From CAYJLW01 sp964370965 (GTDB taxonomy: Bacteria > Actinomycetota > Acidimicrobiia > UBA2766): a stretch of 47,364 nucleotides of DNA. Under the pieces are notes generated by a model. The model ran no database searches. It was not told where the DNA came from and saw nothing but the letters and a program-made list of their open reading frames with translations. This document shows positions 15,693-24,458 of the stretch, one piece after another (position 1 is the first letter of the stretch; every line of letters begins with the position of its first letter). The DNA lies in the NCBI GenBank assembly GCA_964370965.1, contig CAYJLW010000026.1, forward strand, positions 1 to 47,364. The letters are read 5' to 3'. A program made the position numbers and the translations under genes.

Positions 15693-18600
15693 CTATCGCC
15701 CGGGGTGGCGGAGCGCGTGGGGGGCGCTGCGCTCGGCCGTGGCGGCGAGCTCGAAGACCGCCTCCCACCCCTCTGGGCGCCAGCCCATCTCCTCGAAGCT
15801 GCGCAGCGCCTCGGCGACCGCGTCGACCGCCTCGGGCTCGCCCAGAGCCTCGAGGGCACGGCCACGGGCAAGGCGGGCGACCGCCTGGTCGAAGCGGGCG
15901 TCGGTGGCGTCCACGGCGACGACGGCCTCGTCGAGGGCGGCCTCGGCCTCGGCCGTGCGCCCGAGTTGGGCGAGGGCGAAGCCCCGGGCCAGGGACAGCA
16001 GCATGCGGTTGAAGTACGTGTCGACGAAGCCCGGTCCGGCCGGCTCCAGGAGGGCGACGTCGAGGACGTCGTGTGGCCGACCGTCGACGGCCGCCGCCAG
16101 GGCCCGCACGGCACGGGCGAACGCCCACTCGCCGTCCTCGGCGCCGTGTTCGTCGGCGAGATCCAGCGCCGCGGCGGCGGCTTCGACGTCACCGAGCTCC
16201 AGATGCGCCAGCGCGAGTGTCGTGAGCTCTTCCATGTACACGACGGGGACGTGGCCACCGAGGTGTTCCTGGAGCGCGGGGAGCGTCGCCCGGATGCGGT
16301 CGATGCTCCCCAGGTGCGCGGCGAGCATCACGGGCACGACGTAGGCCATGTCGCGCATCCGGAGGTCCTGCATCCCCTCACGCAGGACCCAGACGTCGTC
16401 CTCCAGAGCCAGGGCCTCGCTGATGCGCCCCACGACCACGAGGCTGCGGCTCAGCGACAGCACGGCCTGGAACTCGCCCCAGTGGTCACCGAGGCCACGG
16501 AAGACGCTGCGGGCCTCGGCGGCCATCTCCACGGCGTCCGCGGCCCGCCCGCTCCAGAGGCGCAGACCGGAGAGGAGCACGAGCATCATGCCCAGCGCCC
16601 AGCGGTCGCCGTCGCGGGCGTCCTCGATGACCGGGGCAGCAAGCTCCTCGGCCTCGGGCATCCGGCCCTGACGGAAGCGGATGAAGGCGAGCAGCCCCCG
16701 CGCCCAGGCGACCCCGCTCCAGTCCCCGACGTCCGCGAACGTGTCCAGGGAGCGGGCGAGGTGCCCCTCGGCCGTCACGAGGTCGTTGTGGAGGAACGCG
16801 CGCCAAGCGAGGTTCTGGCGGGCCCACGCCTCGCCGCGCCTGTCCTCGAGCTCGCGGAACACCACCAGGGCGCGGGCGATCGACTCGTCGGCAGCGTCGA
16901 GGTCGCCGGTGAAGAGCAGGGACATGCCCCTCACACGCAGGGCGTTGGCGGCGCCCTGGCGGTCGCCGACCTCCTCGGCGATCGCCACAGCGCGGTCGAG
17001 GGTCGTGATCGACGCCGCCATGTCACCCTCCTTCTGCTCGACCTCTCCCAGGACGGTCAGGGCGCGCCCCAGCGACGTGCGGTCGCACATCCGCTCCGCC
17101 ATGTCCGTCACCACGTGGGCGTCGGAGCGGGCGCTGTCGAGCTCCCGGAGGGCACAGTACGTGCGGGCCCGCTCCAGGTGGAACCGGCAGGCAAGGTCCT
17201 CTTCATCCTCCCCCACGAGGCTGAGGGCATGGTTCAGGAGGTGCTCCGCGGTGCGGCCCGCCCCCTGCTGCTCCGCCCGCGCCGCCGCCCGGTCCAGCTC
17301 GGTGAGCGCCTGTTCGCGGATCTCGTCGGGCACACCCGGGATCGGCCCCATCTCGGCCACGATGCGAGCGGCGACGGCGTCGTGGTGGGCGATCTGCTCG
17401 AGCTCCTCCTCGGCCCGCCCGAGCTCCTCGGAGCGCTCCGACAGCCAGGACGCGAGACGGGCGTGGCGTCGGGCACGCTCGGTCTTGGTGAGCATGCCGT
17501 AGGCGACCTCCCGAACGAGATCGGACTTGAACTGCCAGCGCGTCCCGTCGAGCACCAACAAGTCCTTGTCGGCGAGCTGCTCGAGCACGGCCGGGTCGCC
17601 GCCGCGTGAGCGGGCAAGGGCGACGAGCGTGTCCAGGGACCCGGTGCGCCCCACGACGGCAGCGTCCTCGATCAGGGCCCGCTCGCCGGCGTCAAGGGCG
17701 TCGAGGCGGGCTGCGACGATGCCGTGAAGCGTGGCAGGCAGGCTGGCGACCCCTCCCTCACGGGCGTCCCCGCCGGGAATGCCGGCGAGGACACCGGCCT
17801 CGCCGAGGAGGGACACGAGCTCCTCCACGAAGAACGGGTTGCCGCCGCTGCGCTCGACCAGGAGGGCCCGGATGTCCTCCGGGGGCGGGCCGCCGAGGAG
17901 GTGACCCACGAGCCGGCCGGTCTCCTCGGGCACGAGAGGGTCGAGGGTGAGGACGAGGAGGTTGTGGCGCCCCGGGGGCGGGGTCCAGCGTTCCTGCAGC
18001 TCGGGGCGGGCGGTGGCGACGAGGACGACGGGCAGCCCCCGGAGCCGGTCGAAGAGCCGGTCGAGGAGGCCCAGGACGACGGCATCGGCCCAGTGCAGGT
18101 CGGTGAGAACGATGAGGACGGGACGGCTCTGGGCGAGCGCCTCCACCATCACCCGCACGGAACGCAGCGCCTCGTCCTGGGCGCGAGCGGGATCGAGGTC
18201 GCCGAGAACCGTGGAGTAGCCGAGGAGGTAGAGGAAGCCGTCGATGCGCCGGCCCACCTCGGAAGAATCCGGGTCGAGGCCGAGCGCCGTGGCCACGGCC
18301 CGCCGGCACTTGTCGAGGGCCTCCTCCGAGGGGTCTTCGGGATCGAGGTCGAAGAGCCCCTGGAGGGCCTCCGCCACGGGCCACCACACGTTCGCCTCTC
18401 CGTAGGGCAGGCAGCGGCCCTCGAGGACGACCGCGCCGTGCTCGGCGCAGGCGAGCGTCTTCAACTCCTCGGCGAGGCGGCTCTTGCCCACACCGGCCTC
18501 GCCGAGGAGGAGGACGAGCTGCCCCCGGGAGTGGGTCACCGCGGCGTCGACGGCCGCCCGCAACATGGCCAGCTCGGCCTCCCGGCCCACGAGCGGCGCC

Positions 18601-19262
18601 CGGATTCCCCGGGGCCGGCGCCCCGGCAGGGACGTCGACTCCAGTGCCGCCCACGCCAGGACCGGAGCCTCCTTGCCCTTGGCGGCAAAGGGCCCCACGG
18701 GCTCGTAGCGGAACACGTCTCGGGTGGCGGCGTGCGTGGCGGGGCCCACGAGCACCTGCCCGGGGGCGGCGGCGCTCTGGAGGCGGCTGGCCGTGTTCAC
18801 GACGTCACCCATCGCCGTGTAGTCGTCCCCCGCCCGGATGGCGCCCACGAGCACCTCGCCCGTGTTCACGCCCACGCGCATACGGACGTCGACGCCGATC
18901 TCGCCCGCCTTTGCGGCGAGCGTGTGCTGCATCGCCAGCGCCGCCCGCACCGCCCGCTCGGCATCGTCCTCGTGGGCCGTGGGGGCACCGAAGAGGGCCA
19001 CGATGGCGTCGCCCACGATCTTGTCCACACGACCGCCGAAGCGCGTGACGTCCGCCGCGAGGTGCTCGAAGCAGCGGTCGACGAGGTTCTTCACGGCTTC
19101 GGGGTCCCTGGCCTCGCTGAGAGCCGTGAACCCCACGAGGTCGCCGAAGACGACGGTGACCACGCGGCGTTCGTCGGCCGGGGCGTGCAGGGCGTGGCCG
19201 CAGGCGGGGCAGAAGCGGGCGGCGACGGACACCTCCGCCCCGCAGGAAGTGCAGCGGATCAC
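15693..19262 (-). CDS. Class III adenylate cyclase - AAA ATPase - TPR signalling protein
   Basis: 1189 residues in four parts: a zinc ribbon CTSCGAEVSVAARFCPACG (3-21); a class III nucleotidyl cyclase domain (about 30-200) with metal-binding Asp in VVFGDLVGFTAL and KIVGDAIVALFG, and transition-state Asn/Arg in MGDVVNTASRLQ; an ATPase with Walker A GEAGVGKSRL near 257 and LTDLHWAD near 385; and many C-terminal tetratricopeptide-like helical repeats to the end. All catalytic cyclase residues are present, so cAMP synthesis regulated by the ATPase and TPR parts is likely. Start GTG overlaps the TetR gene stop as GTGA, giving translational coupling. A GAGGG site is 4-5 bases upstream. Confidence 0.88.
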   Translation of the reverse strand: MIRCTSCGAEVSVAARFCPACGHALHAPADERRVVTVVFGDLVGFTALSEARDPEAVKNLVDRCFEHLAADVTRFGGRVDKIVGDAIVALFGAPTAHEDDAERAVRAALAMQHTLAAKAGEIGVDVRMRVGVNTGEVLVGAIRAGDDYTAMGDVVNTASRLQSAAAPGQVLVGPATHAATRDVFRYEPVGPFAAKGKEAPVLAWAALESTSLPGRRPRGIRAPLVGREAELAMLRAAVDAAVTHSRGQLVLLLGEAGVGKSRLAEELKTLACAEHGAVVLEGRCLPYGEANVWWPVAEALQGLFDLDPEDPSEEALDKCRRAVATALGLDPDSSEVGRRIDGFLYLLGYSTVLGDLDPARAQDEALRSVRVMVEALAQSRPVLIVLTDLHWADAVVLGLLDRLFDRLRGLPVVLVATARPELQERWTPPPGRHNLLVLTLDPLVPEETGRLVGHLLGGPPPEDIRALLVERSGGNPFFVEELVSLLGEAGVLAGIPGGDAREGGVASLPATLHGIVAARLDALDAGERALIEDAAVVGRTGSLDTLVALARSRGGDPAVLEQLADKDLLVLDGTRWQFKSDLVREVAYGMLTKTERARRHARLASWLSERSEELGRAEEELEQIAHHDAVAARIVAEMGPIPGVPDEIREQALTELDRAAARAEQQGAGRTAEHLLNHALSLVGEDEEDLACRFHLERARTYCALRELDSARSDAHVVTDMAERMCDRTSLGRALTVLGEVEQKEGDMAASITTLDRAVAIAEEVGDRQGAANALRVRGMSLLFTGDLDAADESIARALVVFRELEDRRGEAWARQNLAWRAFLHNDLVTAEGHLARSLDTFADVGDWSGVAWARGLLAFIRFRQGRMPEAEELAAPVIEDARDGDRWALGMMLVLLSGLRLWSGRAADAVEMAAEARSVFRGLGDHWGEFQAVLSLSRSLVVVGRISEALALEDDVWVLREGMQDLRMRDMAYVVPVMLAAHLGSIDRIRATLPALQEHLGGHVPVVYMEELTTLALAHLELGDVEAAAAALDLADEHGAEDGEWAFARAVRALAAAVDGRPHDVLDVALLEPAGPGFVDTYFNRMLLSLARGFALAQLGRTAEAEAALDEAVVAVDATDARFDQAVARLARGRALEALGEPEAVDAVAEALRSFEEMGWRPEGWEAVFELAATAERSAPHALRHPGR

Positions 19263-19939
19263 GACGCCCTCGCCCTTCGGACGCGTGGGGCCCGGGCGCG
19301 GAGCCCGGCCACGAGGAGGTCGAGGCCGAACTCGAACTCGTGGTCGGGTGTGAGTCTCCGGGCCTCGGGCAGCGCCTCCATGACGTGGGGGAACTCGGCA
19401 CCCACCTCGCCCGGATCCGGGAAGCCGAAGGCGGGTTCCTCGCCGGCGAGGATGCGGCATTCCCTGAGTGCGAAGCCGAGCACGTAGCCCACGACGGCAC
19501 CGAAGGCGAGCAGGGCGTCGCGGCGACTGAAGCCCGCCCGACGCAGGAGGGCGAGGCCGCCCTCGACCGGCCGCAGCGCCCCGGGACCCTTCATCGGGAC
19601 GGCAGCCACGAGGGCGAAGGCACGTGGGTGGGCCTGCGCGACCCCGCGCAGCGCACGGGCAAGAAAGCGGATCCGGTCGGCCCAGTCGTCGAGGTCGGTG
19701 GGCGGCTCCGGGATCTCCGCGATGATGCGCTCCACGATGCCGTCGACGATCGCCGCCTTGTTGGGCACATGGTTGTAGAGCGACATCGCCTCGACGCCGA
19801 GGGCGGCCCCGAGGCGGCGCATGCTGAGCGCCTCGATGCCGTCGCCGTCGACGAGCGTGACGGCGGCGTCGAAGATCCGCTCCTTGCTGAGGGGCGCCCG
19901 GGCCCCCCTGGTACGCGGGTTGCGTGTAGTGACGGCCAC
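19259..19939 (-). CDS. TetR family transcriptional regulator
   Basis: 226 residues. The N-terminal helix-turn-helix runs from LSKERIFDAAVTLVDGDG to MRRLGAALGVEAMSLYNHVPNK (about residues 18-60), followed by a TetR C-terminal ligand domain. The GTG start is 6 bases after TAGGCT, a leaderless arrangement. It is coupled to the cyclase-ATPase gene by a 4-base overlap, so it probably controls that gene and itself through the inverted repeat at 19966-19980. The ligand is unknown. Confidence 0.88.
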   Translation of the reverse strand: MAVTTRNPRTRGARAPLSKERIFDAAVTLVDGDGIEALSMRRLGAALGVEAMSLYNHVPNKAAIVDGIVERIIAEIPEPPTDLDDWADRIRFLARALRGVAQAHPRAFALVAAVPMKGPGALRPVEGGLALLRRAGFSRRDALLAFGAVVGYVLGFALRECRILAGEEPAFGFPDPGEVGAEFPHVMEALPEARRLTPDHEFEFGLDLLVAGLRARAPRVRRARAS

Positions 19940-19945
19940 GGACCC

Positions 19946-19980
19946 AGCCTACACCACCAGGCTTACGCTGTATGTCAGCG
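19946..19980 (-). promoter_or_regulatory. TetR promoter with operator-like inverted repeat
   Basis: The -10 box TAGGCT is at 19946-19951. The perfect inverted repeat CGCTG-5-CAGCG at 19966-19980 covers the expected -35 position, as an autorepressor site would. Binding by the adjacent TetR protein is inferred. Confidence 0.5.
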
Positions 19981-20159
19981 GTTCGTCGGGTCCGAAGTCC
20001 CGAGATCGCTCCCCCAAGGAACGGCTCCAGGAGCCCCGCCGGCGCGCCGAGGACTCCAGGAGACGGCCAGGCAGGTCCGCCACTAGAGTGGCCGGCAAGG
20101 GCGTTCGCCGGCCGGGATCCCACCACCATCAGCCCGACCGGCGTGCAGGAGTAGGGGCC

Positions 20160-20510
20160 ATGCAGGCAAACGAACGGCCGGCGACGGCGCCGTCCGAGCT
20201 CACGCTCTACCGGTGGGCGGCGCTGTCGGCCGCGACAGTCGTTTGCCTCTTCGCTCTCGTCGCCCTCGTCGCCGTGACCGTCGCTCTCTGGTTGCTCGCG
20301 ACCGGTCCACACCCCGCCGGGGCCGGCCAGCTCACCGAGCTCGGCGCCGCCCTCGCCCTCCTCGTGGCGGCATCGGGCGGCTTCCTCGTCTCCTGCTTCG
20401 TCCTCCTGGGCCTCGCCCGCGTCTGGACGATGCGCTCGGTGCGGGCCGCTCACCGGGCCGTCGAACCGGAGGGAGCCGGGAGCCCCGCGCTCGTCCCCGT
20501 GCGGACCTGA
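20160..20510 (+). CDS. Small two-segment membrane protein, function unknown
   Basis: 116 residues with two strong hydrophobic segments, about 18-47 (ALSAATVVCLFALVALVAVT and onward) and 57-83 (LGAALALLVAASGGFLVSCF and onward), then a basic, soluble tail. AGGAG stands 10 bases upstream of the ATG and a TAGAGT box lies about 60 bases upstream. It is divergent from the TetR gene. I recognise no family. Confidence 0.65.
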   Translation: MQANERPATAPSELTLYRWAALSAATVVCLFALVALVAVTVALWLLATGPHPAGAGQLTELGAALALLVAASGGFLVSCFVLLGLARVWTMRSVRAAHRAVEPEGAGSPALVPVRT

Positions 20511-20575
20511 GCCCCTCCGGGACACGGGACACCGAGCCGGACCCGTCCGGGCCGCTGGTAAGCTGGCCGCTCCCT

Positions 20576-20651
20576 GGTGGCTGTAGCTCAGCTTGGTTAG
20601 AGCGCCTGGTTGTGGTCCAGGAGGCCGGGGGTTCAAGTCCCCTCAGCCACC
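20576..20651 (+). tRNA. tRNA-His (anticodon GTG)
   Basis: The acceptor stem GTGGCTG pairs with CAGCCAC. The extra G at 20576 faces C73 at 20651, as required in tRNA-His. The anticodon loop is TTGTGGT between CCTGG and CCAGG. No CCA is encoded. A TAAGCT box lies 11 bases upstream. Confidence 0.95.
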
Positions 20652-20844
20652 CTCAGCCCCGATCCTCGCCGACCCCAGAGACCGACGTAGGGCACCGTTC
20701 CGGCGCCCGGCCCGCGTCGCACGCCCCCAGCGGCTAGGGTGTGAATGCCCGTGGCGTGCTGTCGCGCCGCGGCCGGACGGTCCGTCTCGTGTGTTGATGG
20801 ATACGTTTGAGGATCGGAAGCACACGAGAAACGGAATGAGCCTC
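20652..20844 (+). promoter_or_regulatory. Promoter and long leader of the RNA-binding protein gene
   Basis: TAGGGT at 20735-20740 is a good -10 box and would give a leader of about 90-100 bases, unusually long for this window. RNA-binding and cold-shock genes often have regulatory leaders. I see no known element. Confidence 0.4.
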
Positions 20845-21228
20845 ATGGCCGGTACGAAGATCTACGTCGGGAACCTTTCGTTCGACACGGGCGAAGACAC
20901 GCTCCGGACGCACTTCGAAGGCGCGGGGACAGTCGTCTCCGTCGCAGTTATCACAGACAGGGACACCGGCCGCTCGCGCGGGTTCGGCTTCGTCGAGATG
21001 TCCTCGGACGAGGAGGCCCGCGAGGCCATCTCCAAGCTCGACGGATCCAGCCTCGACGGTCGCCAGATCCGCGTGAACCCCGCCGAAGACAAGCCCCGCC
21101 GGGGCCCCGGTGGCGGTGGCGGTGGCGCTGGCGGCTACCGCGGCGGCGGTGGCGGTGGCGGCGGCTACCGCGGCGGCGGCGGCGGCGGCGGTCGCGGTGG
21201 CGGCGGTGGCGGCGGTCGCCGCTGGTGA
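20845..21228 (+). CDS. Glycine-rich RRM RNA-binding protein
   Basis: 127 residues. One RNA recognition motif spans about residues 4-80, with RNP2 KIYVGNLSFDT and RNP1 RSRGFGFVEM, followed by a low-complexity tail of Gly runs broken by Tyr and Arg (YRGGGG-type). It resembles bacterial and cyanobacterial Rbp proteins that bind single-stranded RNA, often under cold stress. ATG 20845 has CGGA about 9 bases upstream; ATG 20836, three codons earlier, is an alternative but has GGA directly adjacent. The 3' end overlaps the start of the next gene in another frame. Confidence 0.9.
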   Translation: MAGTKIYVGNLSFDTGEDTLRTHFEGAGTVVSVAVITDRDTGRSRGFGFVEMSSDEEAREAISKLDGSSLDGRQIRVNPAEDKPRRGPGGGGGGAGGYRGGGGGGGGYRGGGGGGGRGGGGGGGRRW

Positions 21229-22012
21229 CCCCTTCCCCCCCGCGGGGGAAGACCACAGGCGGGCGGTAGACGCCCAGTTCGGCCGGACCGCCGGTCTCTA
21301 CGCACTGAGTGAGCACAAGGGCGGGCGCGACCTGGATCTCATGGTCGCGTTCGCCCGGCTCACAGGCGCAGAACGCGTGCTCGACGTGGCGACGGGTGCC
21401 GGGCACGTCGCGGCGCTCTTCGCTCCCCTCGCCCGCGAGGTCGTGGCCACCGACCTCACCGCCGCCATGCTCGCCCAGGCCAAGGCGCTGATGGAGGCGG
21501 CTGGGCGAGCGAACGTCCGTCTCCAGATAGCGGACGCTCAGGCTCTGCACCTTCCAGACGCGTCCTTCGACGTCGTCACCTGCCGTATCGCCCCCCACCA
21601 CTTCACGGACGTCGATGCAGCGACCCGCGAGGTGGCCCGGGTACTGCGCCCCGGGGGCCGCTACGTCATGGAGGACTCCCTCGCCCCGGACGACCTCGCG
21701 TGCGCTGCGTTCCTCCACGAGGCCGAGGTCGCCCGCGACCCGACGCATGTGCGCTCCCTCACGCTTGAAGAGTGGTGCGCTGTGATCCGCCGGGCCGGCC
21801 TCCGCATGGAGGCGCTCCAAGTCGAGCGAAAGCGTCGCCACTTCGGCGCCTGGCTGGAGCGGGGTGGAGTGGCCGGCGCGGCGGCGACCAGGATCGAGGG
21901 GCTGTTCGTCGAGGCGCCGCCCAGAGTCCGGGCCGAGTTCGAGATCGAGATGCAGGACGCCCGTGTCACCTTCTACTCGGACGACAAGGTCGTCCTCGCC
22001 GCCCGGCGCTGA
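21206..22012 (+). CDS. UbiE-like class I methyltransferase overlapping the RRM gene
   Basis: About 268 residues. VDAQFGRTAGLYALSEHKGG is the usual N-terminal block of this group, then LDVATGAGHVAALFAP (motif I), VVATDLTAAML and LRPGGRYVMEDSLAPDD. The substrate is unknown. The nearest in-frame start before the conserved part is GTG 21206, inside the Gly-rich tail of the RRM gene, giving a 23-base overlap in another frame. The repeated GGC/GGT codons read as Ala/Val here. The exact start is uncertain. Confidence 0.8.
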   Translation: MAAVAAGDPFPPAGEDHRRAVDAQFGRTAGLYALSEHKGGRDLDLMVAFARLTGAERVLDVATGAGHVAALFAPLAREVVATDLTAAMLAQAKALMEAAGRANVRLQIADAQALHLPDASFDVVTCRIAPHHFTDVDAATREVARVLRPGGRYVMEDSLAPDDLACAAFLHEAEVARDPTHVRSLTLEEWCAVIRRAGLRMEALQVERKRRHFGAWLERGGVAGAAATRIEGLFVEAPPRVRAEFEIEMQDARVTFYSDDKVVLAARR

Positions 22013-22059
22013 GCACCGCGCCAGGCGCCGGGCGGCCACCGGCTACGATCTCCCTCTCC

Positions 22060-22133
22060 GGGCCGCTAGCTCAATCTGGCAGAGCAGGGGCCTCTTAAGC
22101 CCAAGGTTGGAGGTTCGAGTCCTCCGCGGCCCA
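22060..22133 (+). tRNA. tRNA-Lys (anticodon CTT)
   Basis: The acceptor stem GGGCCGC pairs with GCGGCCC, the loop is CTCTTAA, and the T arm GGAGG-TTCGAGT-CCTCC is intact. The outermost anticodon-stem pair (27-43) is a G-A mismatch. No CCA is encoded. A TACGAT box lies 10 bases upstream. tRNA-Leu follows after 18 bases. Confidence 0.93.
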
Positions 22134-22151
22134 CCCGGACACACAAGGCGC

Positions 22152-22233
22152 GCGAGAGTGGCGGAATTGGCATACGCGCCGGCCTTAGGAGCCGGTGCCT
22201 TCGGGCATGGGGGTTCGAATCCCCCCTCTCGCA
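22152..22233 (+). tRNA. tRNA-Leu (anticodon TAG)
   Basis: The acceptor stem GCGAGAG pairs with CTCTCGC, the anticodon loop is CTTAGGA, the long variable arm TGCCTTCGGGCA forms its own hairpin, and the T arm GGGGG-TTCGAAT-CCCCC is intact. No CCA is encoded. It is probably cotranscribed with tRNA-Lys. Confidence 0.95.
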
Positions 22234-22295
22234 CCGGCAGAGCGGCCAGTCGCCACGTGGCCAGGGAATCCCGCCCGAGGCTCCGGATCGACTCG

Positions 22296-24458
22296 TCACT
22301 CCCCCGACGCCGCGGCCCGCGCCGTCTCGGCGGGGTGCGCCGCTCCGAACACCGCCCGGGTGAGCTCCCCCGCCCCCACGGGCCTGCCGAAGAACCATCC
22401 CTGGCCGAGCTCGCATCCGGCACCCGCCAGGTAGCGCCGCTGGGCCTCCGTCTCGATGCCCTCGGCGACCACCTTGATCCCCTTGTGACGCCCGAGGGCG
22501 ATCACCATGTTGGTGAGGAAACGGGAGTCACCGTCCTCGGGGAGACCGTCGATGAACGCCCGGTCGAGCTTCACCACGTCGATGGGGAGGTCCGCGAGGC
22601 AGGCGAGGGACGAGTAGCCCGTGCCGAAGTCGTCCAGGGAGACCCGCACGCCCAGGCTCCGCAGCCGCCCGAGGAGCCCCACGGCGGCGTTCCTGTTCTC
22701 CATGACCGAGGTCTCCGTGAGCTCCAACTCCACGAGGGAGGGGCTCACGCCCGTGGCCGACAGGGCACCCTCGATCTCCTCGTAGAAGTCCGGACGGGTC
22801 ACCTGGGCCCGAGACACGTTCACAGACACACTGATGGGCCGCTGCCCCCTCGTGGCCGCGAGAGCCTCCCAGCGGGCCGCCTGGGTGAGCGCCTCCTCGA
22901 TGACCCAGGAGCCCAGCTCGTGGATGAGGCCGGCCTCCTCGGCGACGGGTATGAACTCGCCGGGGGAGACGGGCCCCAGCTCCGGATGGGTCCAGCGCAG
23001 GAGCGCCTCGCACCCGTACGGTTCGCCGCTGCGGATGTCCACCTTGGGCTGGTAGACGACAAAGAGCTGCCCGCCGGGGACGGCACTGCGCAGGTCCGCC
23101 TCCAGACGGGCGACGTGGGCGGCGGCGCGCAGCGTCTCCTCGCTGTAAGCCTCCACCGCGGGCATGCCCCGGCGGCGGGCCTGGGCGAGGGCCGCGTCGG
23201 CGTGCTTGAGCATGTCCCCCACGGTCTCGCGATCGGCGGGGACGCCGACGTCGTAGCCGGCCCGGAATCCGATCACGAGTCGCTCGCCCTCGACGACGAG
23301 GGGCGCTGCGAAAGCGTCGAAGACGTCCTCGAGAACGAGGTGGACGGTCTCCCTCGCGCTCTCCGAGGGCGCCGATGGCACGAGAAGCAGGAACCTGTCG
23401 CCCTCGGCCCGGGCGACGACGCTCCCGGGGACGCCGCTGGTCACGTCCTCGAGGCGTTCGGCGGCGGCACGGAGGACGTCGTCCCCGAACGCGTGCCCCG
23501 CCATCTCGTTCACGGTCTTGAAGCGGGCGACGTCGAGCAGGGCCACGGCGACACGGGGAGCGCTCGCGGCGGGGAGTGTGGCAGCGGCCTCGGAGCGGGC
23601 GTCGAGAGCCCCCCCGGCGTGGCCGCCCGCCGCAACCCCCCGGAGCAGGACGCGCTCGAACTCCCTGCGGTTCGGGAGTCCGGTGACGACGTCGGTGCGG
23701 CGCTCCCGGTCGATCGCGGCGCGTACGTCTTGCACCTCCTCGTGGAGTCGCTTCCGTCTCCGCACGAGGACGAAGTCGACGAGCACGACCATGAGCACGC
23801 CGGCGTACTCGAAGACCGTGAGGCCCGGGTAGGCGTCGACGCTCACGAGGACGTCGTTGAGCCCGGACACCGTGTAGAACCCCAACGCGAGCAGGAGCAC
23901 CCCCGACTCCAGGCGCCCGAGACGGCTCTGCGCCCGGATCACGCTCCGGAACAGCGTGACGAGCACGGCGGCGATGAGCGGGAAGTAGGCATAGAAGAGA
24001 GGCCCCGGCTGGGGTGACACCCAGACGTGACCGAAGGGGCTGTGCACGAGGCGGACGTCCTCGGAGACCACGGAGCCCGGAAGGGCGACGGCGCACACCG
24101 CCAGGGTCACGGCCGTCACGCAGCCCGCCACACGGAAGACGCGGGCGGACGTGTCACCCGTCAGATTCGTCACACACACCAGCACGAAGGCGGCGATGAG
24201 GAACCCGGCGGAGATGTTGACGCGGGCGCCCACGACGGCGCCGTGCAGGTCGGGGGCGCGGTACTGGTAGTACTGGCCGCCCAGGTACATGAGCGAGCTC
24301 AGCGACCAGCCGGCGAAGACGAGGTAGAGCTTCTCACCCGGACGGCTCAGCCAGACCACGACCGCCTGCACGCACAGGTAGACCGCGACCCCGGCCAGGA
24401 CGAGGAGAACGGCCGGGATGACGGGGTTGGATAGGTTCGCGGGGACAGTCGGTTCCAT
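22296..24458 (-). CDS. Membrane GGDEF-EAL protein, probable c-di-GMP phosphodiesterase
   Basis: 720 residues. The N-terminal third (about 10-230) holds about seven hydrophobic segments and a short link. A GGDEF domain (about 255-440) has a degenerate active site, RAEGDRF near 350 instead of GGDEF, so cyclase activity is doubtful. The EAL domain (about 465-710) keeps CEALLRW, SVNVSRAQ, ELELTETSVME, DDFGTGYSSL and KLDRAFI, so hydrolysis of c-di-GMP is expected. No Shine-Dalgarno site precedes the ATG; instead a folded leader of about 70 bases lies between a TATCCT box and the start. The signal sensed by the membrane part is unknown. Confidence 0.9.
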   Translation of the reverse strand: MEPTVPANLSNPVIPAVLLVLAGVAVYLCVQAVVVWLSRPGEKLYLVFAGWSLSSLMYLGGQYYQYRAPDLHGAVVGARVNISAGFLIAAFVLVCVTNLTGDTSARVFRVAGCVTAVTLAVCAVALPGSVVSEDVRLVHSPFGHVWVSPQPGPLFYAYFPLIAAVLVTLFRSVIRAQSRLGRLESGVLLLALGFYTVSGLNDVLVSVDAYPGLTVFEYAGVLMVVLVDFVLVRRRKRLHEEVQDVRAAIDRERRTDVVTGLPNRREFERVLLRGVAAGGHAGGALDARSEAAATLPAASAPRVAVALLDVARFKTVNEMAGHAFGDDVLRAAAERLEDVTSGVPGSVVARAEGDRFLLLVPSAPSESARETVHLVLEDVFDAFAAPLVVEGERLVIGFRAGYDVGVPADRETVGDMLKHADAALAQARRRGMPAVEAYSEETLRAAAHVARLEADLRSAVPGGQLFVVYQPKVDIRSGEPYGCEALLRWTHPELGPVSPGEFIPVAEEAGLIHELGSWVIEEALTQAARWEALAATRGQRPISVSVNVSRAQVTRPDFYEEIEGALSATGVSPSLVELELTETSVMENRNAAVGLLGRLRSLGVRVSLDDFGTGYSSLACLADLPIDVVKLDRAFIDGLPEDGDSRFLTNMVIALGRHKGIKVVAEGIETEAQRRYLAGAGCELGQGWFFGRPVGAGELTRAVFGAAHPAETARAAASGE

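Noticed and set aside
20745..20810. A 21-codon upstream frame with two adjacent Cys codons in the RNA-binding protein leader
   Set aside because: The TAGGGT box is only 4 bases from its ATG, so the transcript would start inside or after the ATG, and there is no ribosome site.
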